Below are positions 23,382 to 34,299 of a stretch of DNA of 64,000 nucleotides, piece by piece. This stretch comes from Rhypophila decipiens (taxonomy: Eukaryota; Ascomycota; Sordariomycetes; Sordariales; Naviculisporaceae): contig MU858098.1 in NCBI GenBank assembly GCA_033297075.1, forward strand, positions 1 through 64,000, in the 5' to 3' direction. The notes under the pieces were generated by a model. That model was not told the DNA's origin, ran no database searches, and was given only the letters and a program-made list of their open reading frames with translations. Within the stretch, counting starts at the first letter, position 1. Each line of letters begins with the position of its first letter. The position numbers and the translations under genes were made by a program.

Positions 23382-24408
23382 TCATGTGTCTAGCACGTCC
23401 TTGAAGAAGGCATGCATTTCTTCCAGCAGCTCATGTGAGCCGTCCCCCGTCATAATCGTCAAGTGACCCTTGCCCTTGGCCAGATGTAACTTTCTGGGAC
23501 TTGAGCTTTTGCTATTGCTAGCAGTCCCGAGTCTCGCAAAGGCGGCCTGTTGCTCTGCAGGATCTGAGATGTCGTCGAGTTCGGGCACCACCATCATGAC
23601 AGCTGTCCGAGGGTCGACCATGTCCAACAGCTCAGACGGCCTGGCTAGCGCCAGCTTGTGGAAAGTCTGCAAAGTGATCTTGTCTCGGAACCCGCTTGTG
23701 ACGGCACCTCCTCCAGATTCTGCCGCAGCGCGCATGAGATTATATGCCTCCAGCCCGCCAGGCCCTCCAGCACCGCCAAACCCGGCGATATTTTCTCCTT
23801 TGCTGTTAAACGGTGGTAATGACAGTGGTTCGTTGCCATGCAGCTGTGAGACACGGTCTCTTATGAGGTGTGCGAAGGTGTTCCGTCTCCTCTCGGGTTT
23901 GATGAAGCTGAAAATGGGTGCCACCATGATGACTGCGCGTGGTCGGGAGTCGACGGCGGCCGCGCACCCGCTCACCATGCCGCCGAATGACATGCCCCAA
24001 AGCAAAACACGGCGAGGATCCACGCATTCGAGCTCGGAGACATGGGTGACAATGTCGCAGAGATCCTCTGCCATCTGAAGGGGGTCGATTTGGTTGCGTG
24101 GCAGTCCTTCACTGGTGCCGACGCTTCGGGCATCATAAAGCACCACGTTGTAGCCATGGGCATGGAACCATTCAGCAATATCAGGGAGGGTCATTTCCTT
24201 GACACAGTTGAACTGAGGGGGTGTATGAAAAGTGAGTTCAATAGTTCATGCCATGAGGAAGACGACTAGACGAGAGATTCAGGCAAGAACGTACCCCGTG
24301 TGACATGATGATGGCCGGTGCTGGGCCTGCCACAGGAAAGAGCCATCCCCGAAGGGCGACTCCATCAATTGTCCTGAACTCGACGTTTTGGTGGGTGGAT
24401 TTACCCAT
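23382..24408 (-). CDS. alpha/beta hydrolase, polyketide-transferase / thiohydrolase-like
   Basis: Exons 24295-24408 and 23382-24212 (phase-0 intron GTACGT...CAG) give 314 residues. The protein begins MGKSTHQNVEF, then ...SHGFNCVKE across the junction. The nucleophile elbow is GMSFGG (Ser113), with an acidic candidate in PELDD (Asp251/252) and the catalytic His288 in GKGHLT. This matches the fungal alpha/beta hydrolases found next to HR-PKS genes, including the fumagillin polyketide transferase (Af380) group and stand-alone thiohydrolases. Because the neighbouring PKS lacks a release domain, this protein is the best candidate to hydrolyse the chain from the ACP or pass it to an acceptor; that is inference. 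It is divergent from the PKS with a 932-bp shared promoter. An in-frame ATG at 24465 would add 19 residues. Confidence 0.8.
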
Positions 24409-24920
24409 CGTGGAAAGATTCCAAGAAGCGAACAGAGACAGCCCAGTTCCCTTGTCGGCGGGCAAGATTCCAGCAACTTCCCGATCAGCTGTAGGTGGTG
24501 GAACCTTTCAGGGCGGGTGTCCCCGATACTACCCCCTCGTCGAGAGTAAACACGGCTCTGATAACCAAAATATCACCCACGCCTCGGGTGAGAGCTGAAA
24601 GAACCAAGCAGCCAATGGCCACAATAGATGAACCCAGCCCCCTAGGCACGCCAACAGTGACATTTGATATGATGACATGCAGGACGTGGAGTAAAGAAGC
24701 GTCCAGGCAAACGAGGCAAGATTGCAATCGTACTGCTGACCATACAAATCTTCTACCACCATGAACGAAGACTGGCTAAGCGCGGGCGGTACCAGGGACT
24801 TTTCCTCCCGTTTGGTTCCACACCTCGGACCCTGCTGGTACGCTGTCATGATTACGCCTTACCGGCTGCCGACGCGGAGATGGAAGCCAACGCTTGCAAT
24901 GCCCGGCTTCGATCACCAAC

Positions 24921-24937
24921 ATCTCAATTCGTGAGAT
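24921..24937. promoter_or_regulatory. exact tox-box inside an inverted repeat, hydrolase/PKS divergent promoter
   Basis: The sequence ATCTCA-ATTCG-TGAGAT is a 6-bp inverted repeat with a 5-bp spacer. Its right half read on the minus strand (24928-24937) is ATCTCACGAA, a full match to the TOXE-site consensus ATCTCNCGNA. It lies about 400 bp upstream of the PKS start and 515 bp upstream of the hydrolase start. With eight fixed bases, about two matches are expected by chance in 64 kb of double-stranded sequence, so position and context carry the argument. Confidence 0.5.
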
Positions 24938-25340
24938 TTTGGCAAGTTCTTGGCGTGCGAAAACCCTTACCATCACTTGTACCAAAAGCAATGTGGATTG
25001 TAGTTGCACCAACGACCCAAGGGACAGAGAGTGCTGTAAGGGAGACGAGGGAGTACAGGCTCCGCTTACCTACCCAGAAAAGCTAGTTACCTAGGTAACA
25101 AGGTCATTACTGTCCAGATATTGCAGACTTATAGTAAGAGCTAATCGGGTGGCCAATTGAAGTTAAAGATGTATGAACAAATATGAGATAGATAGCGTGA
25201 AGGTCCAAATTTACCCCTGGAATCTTCTTGATTGACTCCGGAACTTGTCCTGCTTTCGCGCACACGTCCCATCCGTTCACCCTTGTCCGTTACCTCCCTC
25301 GACCACCACTAAGCGCCCTGTCTATCTCACCTCGCCCATT

Positions 25341-28300
25341 ATGGCAGAATCCAATGTTGGACAAGAGCCGCTCGCGATCGTGGGCGTCGCATGTCGCCTT
25401 CCAGGTGGTGCCACCACCCCCAGCAAGCTATGGGACTTCCTGGAAGAAGGCCGTATAGCCCCTAACACGGTCCCGGCATCGAGATTCCGCCTTTCGGGCC
25501 ACTGGGACGGCTCGCATAAGCCTGGCACAATGCGTCCGGCGGGCGGCATGTTCCTATCCGAAGACGACGTGGACCTGACAGCCTTTGACGCCTCCTTCTT
25601 CGAGATTGCCGGCGCCGAGGCAGTGGCGACGGATCCCAACCAGCGACAGATGCTTGAAGTCGTGTATGAGGGCCTGGAGAGCGCCGGCATTCCAATGGAC
25701 GCTATCAACGGAAAGCCCGTGGCCGTATTTGCCGCGTCGTTTGCCGTTGACTACGCCGATATCCATGCTCGCAACCCCGAAGACAAGCCGGGCAATACCG
25801 GGCTCGGCGTTGGAAGAGCGATTCTCGCCAACCGCCTCAGCTGGTTCTACAACCTCAAGGGCCCGAGTGTGACTGTTGATACTGCATGCTCTGGGAGTCT
25901 GATTGCGCTGGATATGGCGACGCGCACGCTACGCTCGGGCGAGGTGGATATGGCTATTGTTGCCGCGAGTAACCTTTACATGAGCCCGGAGCACGTCATT
26001 GATGATGCACTGGTTGGACAGGCCCACTCTCCAACGGGACTGTGTCACAGCTTTGACGCAGCAGCAGATGGATACGTCAAGGCTGAGGCCGTGAGCTGTC
26101 TAATTCTCAAGAGGCTCGCGAGTGCGCTGCGCGACGGAGACCCTATTCGGGCAGTTCTGCGTGGCGTGGCTATCAATGCGAACGGCCGCACTAATGGCAT
26201 CGGGAGTCCCAGTTCTGAAGCACAGGCGGCTGCCATTCGCAAGGCGTATGCCAACGCGGGAATTACCAACCTTAATGATACCCAATTTCTCGAGTGTCAC
26301 GGGACGGGCACCAAAGCTGGAGATGCCATCGAGGTTGCAGGCGTGGCACAAGCTTTTGCCTCCTCACGGGAGACAGAAAAGCCGCTAATTATCGGATCTG
26401 TCAGTTGCTCTCTCTTACTTGTCCGATTTGTTCCAGCTTCCAAAGTTTGCAACACATCAAGTCTAACCTTCGTTATACATACAGATTAAATCCAACATGG
26501 GACATGCTGAGCCCGCAGCGGGATTGTCTGGCCTGATCAAGGCCATTCTGTCTCTCGAGCACGCCATGATCCCAGCGACACCCCTTTTTATCAACCCTAA
26601 CCCCAAGAGTAAGACTGTGCTCAATCTCCAGTGAGCATACAATATTCCAGCAGTTTGGTATTGACTTATTATCTCATCCCAGTTGACTTTGCGGGTGCTA
26701 TGGTACGCGCATGCCGCACCATCATTCCATGGCCAAGTCCTGAGGCTGGCAAGCCCCGACGTGCCAGCGTCAACTCCTTTGGGTACGGCGGCGCCAACGG
26801 TCATGCCATCCTCGAAGAGGCCCGATTTTGGTCCCATACGCCCAATCATGTCGACTCGATCCGGGGTGTTGATGAGCTACCCATGATGTTAGATGACGAT
26901 GTGGCCGAGGAATCCACCGGTCAACGAGCGTTGAAATACTACACGCTTGTCCTATCAGCCAACGATGCCGCATCGCTCCATGGCAATATTGAGGCACTCT
27001 GCAACCACCTGGTCAACCCTCGGGTCCAGGTTTCCCTCCATGATCTGGCCTACACCTTGTCTCAAAGGCGAACTCACCACTGGCACCGGGCTTTTGTCAG
27101 CGTTGGAGCCACCTCTCATCAAATTCAAACTGTGGCAGCCAACCTCAAAGTTTCCGACTTCACCGCGGGCAAAAAGGCTGGTCGTCCCCTCCGCATCGGC
27201 TTCGTCTTTACGGGCCAGGGCGCTCAATGGCCGCAAATGGGACGGGCATTGCTGCAAGCCTTTCCCTTGACCGTCCGACAAACGCTGAAAGAGATGGATG
27301 AAGCATTGCAGGGTCTAAAGGCTTGTCAGCCGCCGAGCTGGTCGCTGCTGGACGAGCTGACGCAGCCACGCAGTGCCGAGCATGTCCGCCAGCCAGAGTT
27401 CTCACAGCCCTTGGTCACGGCGCTACAGATTTGTCTCCTGGGGGTGCTGGCAAAGTGGGGTGTCAAGCCGTCGAGTGTCGTGGGCCACTCCTCTGGTGAG
27501 ATTGCCGCTGCGTATGCTGCTGGTCTGCTGGACAAGAGAAGTGCCATAAAAGCTGCCTTCTTCCGTGGATATGCCGTCAAGGTCGTCAGCCAGAGGGAGC
27601 AACAGAAGGGTTTGAATCTGGGCATGTTGGCCGTAGGGACGGACGTCGATACAGTCACTCCGTTTCTGAAAAGCTATGCCGACGGCGAGGTTTCGATAGC
27701 ATGCTTCAACAGTCCCACCAGCTTGACAATTTCGGGTCCAAAGCAAGATCTGGCCGTTCTTGAGAAGGAAATCAAAGCAGCCGGCCATTTTGCTAGGCTC
27801 CTGCAAGTTGATATGGCGTACCATTCACCCTGGATGAATGCTGTTGGCGACGAATACAGGTCACTTATGGAGAGCGAGTTCCTGATTCAAGAGGCTGTCT
27901 CTTCCCATTCCGTTTCTCTTGTCAACAGCTCTGATCGCAACTCGTTTTCCGGGAATGGGCCAATGGCAGCCCTGTTCTCCTCATTAACTGGCGACGAGCT
28001 GGGTGAAAACACGAATCTCATGGCGAGGCCTGTCGATATTGAATACTGGAGATCTAATTTGCTCTCCCCGGTGTTATTCGACCGCGCTGTTGAGGCCATG
28101 CTTTCGCAACCAGACAAGAAGTCGCCCGATATGCTCATTGAAATTGGTCCATCTGGTGCGCTCTCGGGCCCCATCACCCAGATCCTTAAGACCAAGAATG
28201 GTACCGAGGATGTATCGTACTTCCCGGCGTGGTCACGGGGCCCTGATGCCGCCGCTCTCAAGTCCCTTTTTGACGTGGCAGGCCGTCTGTTTGCCAACGG

Positions 28301-31300
28301 CAGCGCTGAGCTTGACCTCGCCGCTGTGAACAAGCCCGAATCTGGAGGGGATGCTGCCAGCGAGACCAACCAGACAGAGACACCGCCGCGATGCATCGTA
28401 GACCTCCCAGGATACCGATGGAATCACTCTGTCAAATACTGGCACGAGAGTATCGCCAGCAAGGACTGGCGGTTCCGCCCGTTTGTGACACACGATCTAA
28501 TCGGGTCCAAAGTCCTTGGCACGCCTTGGACGAGCCCAACCTGGTACAAACGGCTCGAGTTACAGAACCTGCCGTGGTTGCGGGACCACACGATGGGTGG
28601 ACATGTGTTGCTCCCTGGGGCTGGCTTCTGCATCATGGCGATTGAGGCTTTGTACCAGAAGCACACGGCGCTAGACGACCTGTTGGAATCGGCGATGGGC
28701 GGAGATAATGCGACAAATGCCTTGAAGCGAGTAAGCGATCTCGCTTATGGCCTCCGGAACGTTCGCTTTGAACATGCCATGGTGGTTGAGGAAGCCAAGC
28801 CCGTGCACGTCTATCTCACACTCAGCCGGCTTGCACGGAGCAGCAGTGAGGCAGGGTGGCACGAGTTTTGCATCTCGAGTACCCGAGACGGGGTCAGCGT
28901 GAATCACTGCGTTGGCCAAATCCGTGTTCTCCAGCAGCCCCTGGCCACCGTTTCCAACGCACTCGAGGGAGACAGAATACTTGCCCCGCTTCAGACGCCG
29001 GAGTCGTTTGCTCTCTGGTACAAGACCCAACGAGAGGTGGGCATGGAATTTGGTCCTTCGTTCCGCAGAATTCAGCTCCTCGAAGCCATGCCAGGCCTGC
29101 GCGAGTGTCGTGCACTAGTCAACCTCAATGCCCCGAGCTCCAAACATTCGCCCCAATCTCACTATGCACTGCATCCAGCCGTCATGGACAGCTGCTTACA
29201 GGCTCTCATGGCGCCGAACGCGGCGAACGAGCGCAGCCTTGTCAAGGAGATACAAATACCGGGCATTGCAAACGAGGTAATTTTGTATCCAGTCTCAGCA
29301 TCGGTAAGACAAGGCCTGGTACATGCGCGGTCGCGATATTCTGGTCGTGGACGCCTCGATCAGGCCAAGGGAATCGTCGGCGATGTCTCATTGTACGATG
29401 CCGAGACAGGGGCCATGCTGATGCAGCTCAATGGTCTCGGGTATGCCAGACTGGATGCGGATCGGAAACCGGATGGCCATGTCTTTGATACGGTCGTGTG
29501 GAAGCCCGATGTTGATCTCCTCACTCTCACTCAGCTGACATCCTCTACATTCGATTTCATACCACCAGGTCCCATGTTCTCGGACCAGCACGGAACCTTC
29601 GGGACTAGAGGAAAATCAAAGTTAGATATCTTGTTAGATTTGGTGGCACACAAGAGACCTCTTCTTCACGTGCTGGAGGTCAGGCTCCAAGTCGCCGACG
29701 AGCAGACAAGCGACGGGGACTCGCAGCGCGACATATCCAGTTTGTGGCTGACCAGTGATACCACTCCTTCAAAACAAGGCTGCAAGCAATACGATCTCGC
29801 ATGCCCAAACTCGGACGTTCTAGTAGCTCTGCAAAACAAGTACAAGGCTGTCGAGGTCGCGCGGACGGAACACGTTCGTTTTCTCGTCACAGGGACTCTC
29901 GATGAGCCATCTCTGGGTCTCGGCGATAAATACGATCTCGTCATCGTTCAGTTAGGAGTCGGTGTCGATGCTGAGCAACGGCAAGAACTTCGTGGACGGC
30001 TGGCGTCGCTCTTGGTAGCGAGCGGAGGGTTTGTTTTGATGGTACGAGGCAGCCGCACGCCCATGGTGGATTTGGAAGAAATGCTGTGGACTGGCTCGTT
30101 CATCGATGGTGCAGCTTCAAGCTCTGCTCCGTCCTCAAGCTATTCCGCCGAGGAGGGGCAGCCCCGCATGCACTCGGACGGCATTTCTGACAGTTCCGTC
30201 TCAACGGAGCCCCCTGGAACCCCTGGCAAGGCCGCCGAAGTGGGGATCCCATACGGGCCAAGTCCTGGCGGGCTCCTTTACTTCAACAACATACACCTCA
30301 GCGAGCATTACGGCCAACGAGTTACAGGTTCCAAGCGCCTTACGGCTGTGGTTGCACACCTGTCACGGGATGTGTCAGAAGCGACCTCGTACGGGACCTC
30401 TAAGCTGCTCCAGGCACTCGCGGCAAAGGAAAAAGGAACCACCGACTCGGCGAAACAGCACCAATGGAACATCTTAAGCAGCAAAGACATGTCCAACATC
30501 CAATCGCACTGCAAAACGGCCGATGTGATAATTGTCCTCGACGAACTATTCACCTCACTCCTTACCAACCCATCGCCAGAACAATGGACAGCAATCCAAG
30601 CAATCTTTTCAACAGGCCGTCCCATACTCTGGCTTACAGCGGGCGGCGCCAGCGGGGCTAATCCGGAGCGATCAATGGCACATGGTCTGGTACGAGTGGT
30701 ACGACGCGAGATGGCCAGCCTCGACGAAAAAGAGACTCCCCGTGTGGTGCTGGACTTTGACGATGCTACCGACCCGATGCTTGTCAGCAACGCCACCACG
30801 ACAGTGTTAGATCTCATTGCTAAGACATCTGATGCTGCCAACACTAATATTGAACTGAAAGTGACCGTCGAGCCGGAATATCGAGTCACGAAAGATGGCA
30901 TTATAGAGATAGCCCGCCTCGTCCCCGACGCGAACATCAACGAATTCCGACACACCCATCTCAACGACCAAGTCGGCCGGGCAAGTCTGGCAGCCACAAA
31001 GCTTTGGGAGAACAAGAACGTAATACAGCTGCGCGGCGAGCGGGTGGGTACATTGGACCTGCAATGGTGTGAAGTCGCCTCTTCTCCCGAGGATCGAGAG
31101 CTCCCAGACGGATACATACAGGTGGAAGTGCACGCCGTTGGCGTCAACTTCAAGGATGTTGCGGCCGTCATGGGCATCATACCAGAAGACGAACACATGA
31201 TCGGGTGCGAATCAAGCGGGATCATCACACGACTGGGCAACAATCTCCCAGCTTCCAAGCAGCATCTCAAGATCGGCGACCGTGTCGTGGTCCAGGGATG

Positions 31301-33308
31301 GGGCAACTATGTGAACCGTATCCAGTTCATCGCCGAATGTGTTCACGGCCCGATACCTGACTGGATGAGCTACGACGAGGCAGCCACCATCCCGCTCGCC
31401 TATGCTACTGCCGTGCGATCGCTGTTCCACCTCGCAGACCTTCAGCCAGGCCAGTCTGTATTAATCCACTCAGCAGCGGGTGGTGTTGGTATCGCCGCCA
31501 TTCAGCTGGCCAAATACAGAAACGCCAGCCAGATCTTTGTCACGGTGTCGACCGAAGAGAAGCGCGAATTCCTCGCCACCGAGTTCGGCATTCCCCGCGA
31601 GCACATGTGGTCTTCCCGCGACTCGGTATTTGCAGCGCAGATCATGGCGCTAACCGACAACAAAGGCGTGGATGTTGTTCTTAACTCTCTTACGGGCGAC
31701 TTGCTAGACGCCTCGTGGCGTATTGTCGCTGATGGGGGTACTATGGTGGAGATTGGCAAACGGGATATCCTCGACCGACACGCACTCGCCATGGAGCCCT
31801 TCGGGCGCAACTGTTCCTTCCGCGCAGTGGACTTGTCTTTCAGCAAATCACACGCGACGGCTAGACTGCTAGGCGAACTGATGCGCGAGACTTTTGAGCT
31901 GATCAGTGCCGGCCATGTAGGACCTGTCAGGCCCATCAACCGCTATGGCTTTGATCAAGTCCCGGCCGCATTGGCCTCTATGCGAAAAGGCCAGCATATT
32001 GGAAAGCTAGTTATTTCCAGGATGGGCAAGAAGGATGTCGAGGTCCCTGTCCGGCCCTTGCGCAGAACTTTACAACTTCGCGGCCATGATGCTTCGTATC
32101 TCATTGTCGGAGGCATCAAGGGCCTCTGTGGCAGCCTTGCCTTGCACATGGCTCGACATGGAGCCCGGCATATAATCGTTTGCAGTCGGAGCGGCCTCAA
32201 AGACGAAGATGGAGCCTCGAAGCGCGTGATCCGTGGCTGCCGTGAGGCCTATGACTGCATCGTCACTGTCCAGCAGGGCGACGTCTGCGACGCCGACTTC
32301 GTGCAACGTATCTTCCTCTCAGCTCAGGAATCCGGACGCCCGATCGCCGGAATCCTCCAAGGCGCAATGGTTCTTCGTGATGGCGCCTTTGAGGCAATGC
32401 AAGCCCAAGATTACCAGGTTGCCGTTTCTGCCAAGGTACAGGGAACTTGGAATCTCCATAACACCTCCCTGGACTTTCCGCTGCTCGACTTCTTTACCCT
32501 GCTCTCGAGCGTTTCGGGTGTGGTTGGAAACAAAGGGCAAGCAAACTACGCGGCTGCAAACGCCTTCCTAGACGCCTTCGCCTCCTACCGCCGGTCTGTT
32601 TTGGGGTTGCCCGCGCACAGCCTTGACCTTGGAGCCGTCGAAGAAGTGGGCTATATCGCCGCTCAACAGCAGCAAGAACAAGACGACAAAAGCAATCTTG
32701 CTGACCGCTTTTTCCGCCAGCCAAGCGGAAGGTCGGAATGGACTGCGCTTGACGAAGAAGCATTACGTTTCGCCTTCACCGTCTCTATCCTTCAACAACA
32801 AGCGAATCCCATATCGACAGCCTCTCCCCAGCTTGTCACAGGCCTGGCGCATCCCTTGCCTACTACCAGCTCATTGCGCCAAGATGCGCGATTCGGATAT
32901 CTATTCTCCAATGCAAGCGATGGAGATGGGAACTTTGGCGCTCGGACATCTCTAGGCAATCACGACACTGCACTTGAAAATCCAGCGCTACAATCATACC
33001 TAACCCTTCGAGACACGATAACCACAAGTATGACGATCCCAACCAAAGACACCCAATCTGCACTGGAAAAAGCGGCTGTTGCGGCACTGGCTGCTCAAAC
33101 ATCGCGTATCTTGCGTTTGGACAAGGACAGTACTATCGAGGTCGGCAAGCCACTCGCAGCATATGGACTTGACTCTCTGTCTGCGGTCGAACTTCGCGGT
33201 TGGATCCGCACAAGGCTCGGTGTCGAGGTCACCACGCTAGACATTACCAATGCACGGTCGCTGGTCGAGCTGGGGGAGAAGGTTATTGGAAAGTTGATTC
33301 CGAGTTGA
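25341..33308 (+). CDS. highly reducing type I polyketide synthase (KS-AT-DH-psiMT-ER-KR-ACP)
   Basis: Exons 25341-26399, 26485-26608 and 26683-33308 give 2602 residues. KS (10-430): Cys183 in DTACSGS, His320 in CHGTGT, and His360 in NMGHAEP, read just after the first splice junction. AT (about 565-880): Ser664 in GHSSGE. DH (about 995-1320): His1030 in [11 protein letters not shown] short methyltransferase-like region (about 1365-1535) has lost the SAM glycine motif, reading [11 protein letters not shown] where LEIGAGTGG is usual. ER (about 1840-2175): [13 protein letters not shown] (about 2200-2380): GGIKGLCG and Tyr2350 in [13 protein letters not shown]: Ser2559 in GLDSLS. No TE, R or C domain follows. 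The enzyme should make a reduced, unmethylated chain, with release in trans. The start ATG directly precedes a standard KS N-terminus. It looks intact. Confidence 0.93.
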
Positions 33309-33633
33309 ACATAGAGGTACCGCTGGATACGTCTCCTGGCTGTAAAGGTCTCTTACGGTGTTGTGCTGCCATTCGCTTAGACGGATGTGCTGGAATACAA
33401 TTATGGGCAAGGCATGTCTACTTGGAGGCATTTCAACAAAGAAAACTCGGATAAGTTGATTTTTACTGTAGGATTGGAGCTGTATTATAATCTCTGTATG
33501 ATACTCAATACACCCAGACAGCCCATTCATTCTGATCACTGGCCTCCAGTTCACTGCATCCCACTGCACAGGACAATACCTGCTCATACATGACTTCTTA
33601 TCCAAACATCCGCACCGATACCCAATATTGAAA

Positions 33634-34299
33634 TTAAACAGCATAAACCTCCCCATCCGAACCATCGAGCTTCCCCTCGCCATCAAGCTTGAACAACTCA
33701 GCCTTGAATCGTGCAATAACATCCGGAACATAGGCATCCGGATCGCTTGGAGAAAACTTGGACCTGGCCGACTCGATCCGGATCCAGGGGATCTGACGAA
33801 TCGTCCTTCCCTCCTGAGCAGCAGCAGCTTGTCTCTCCTTAACAAGGGCGCGAAGGTCAGTTATCATCTCGTCGGTGTAGGCGCCCCCTAGGATGAGGGC
33901 CTGAGCGGGTTTCTCCGAGAGCGAGACAGGTCCGCCCAGGATTTCGGCCGCGACGTTGCTGCTTGGGTTTGGAGGGATCTTGTTCTCCAGGATGAGCGGG
34001 AGTTCGTCGGCTATGTGGGTTGAGAGCATGAAGTGGACGACTGGTTTTGCATGCCAGTTCAGGTCAGTAGAATTTCAATTCAATTTGGTTCAGTGCGGTT
34101 GTAGCTTGAACGAGGGTGGACCACTGTTCAGCATGAATGGTGAGAGGAAGATGTAGGAACGAGAGCAAGGGACATGGACGAAGGAGTTCAGAGATAAAAA
34201 GTATTTACCTTCGACCTCGGGCTTGAGACCCTCAATGACTCGACGACCCATGGCCTCCATCTTGCCCGCTGCAAGGACTCGGATGATTTTGGACGCCAT
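33634..34299 (-). CDS. conserved fungal protein of unknown function
   Basis: Exons 34209-34299 and 33634-34040 (intron GTAAAT...CAG) give 165 residues, beginning MASKIIRVLAAGK. It is a small soluble alpha/beta-looking protein with no signal peptide or transmembrane segment. It has a conserved-looking VVHFMLSTHIAD strand, an ALILGGAYTDE glycine segment and a QIPWIRI motif near the C-terminus. It resembles short hypothetical proteins I have seen in other ascomycetes, but I cannot name a family or a reaction. It is convergent with the PKS (326 bp between stop codons) and is the last gene before a gene-poor region, so it marks the probable right edge of the cluster. A role in the pathway is possible but unsupported. 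Confidence 0.65.

Noticed and set aside
26631..26682. Internal start of the third PKS exon as a separate gene
   Set aside because: The frame only opens inside an intron; splicing 26608 to 26683 restores the standard KS sequence NPKIDFAGA.
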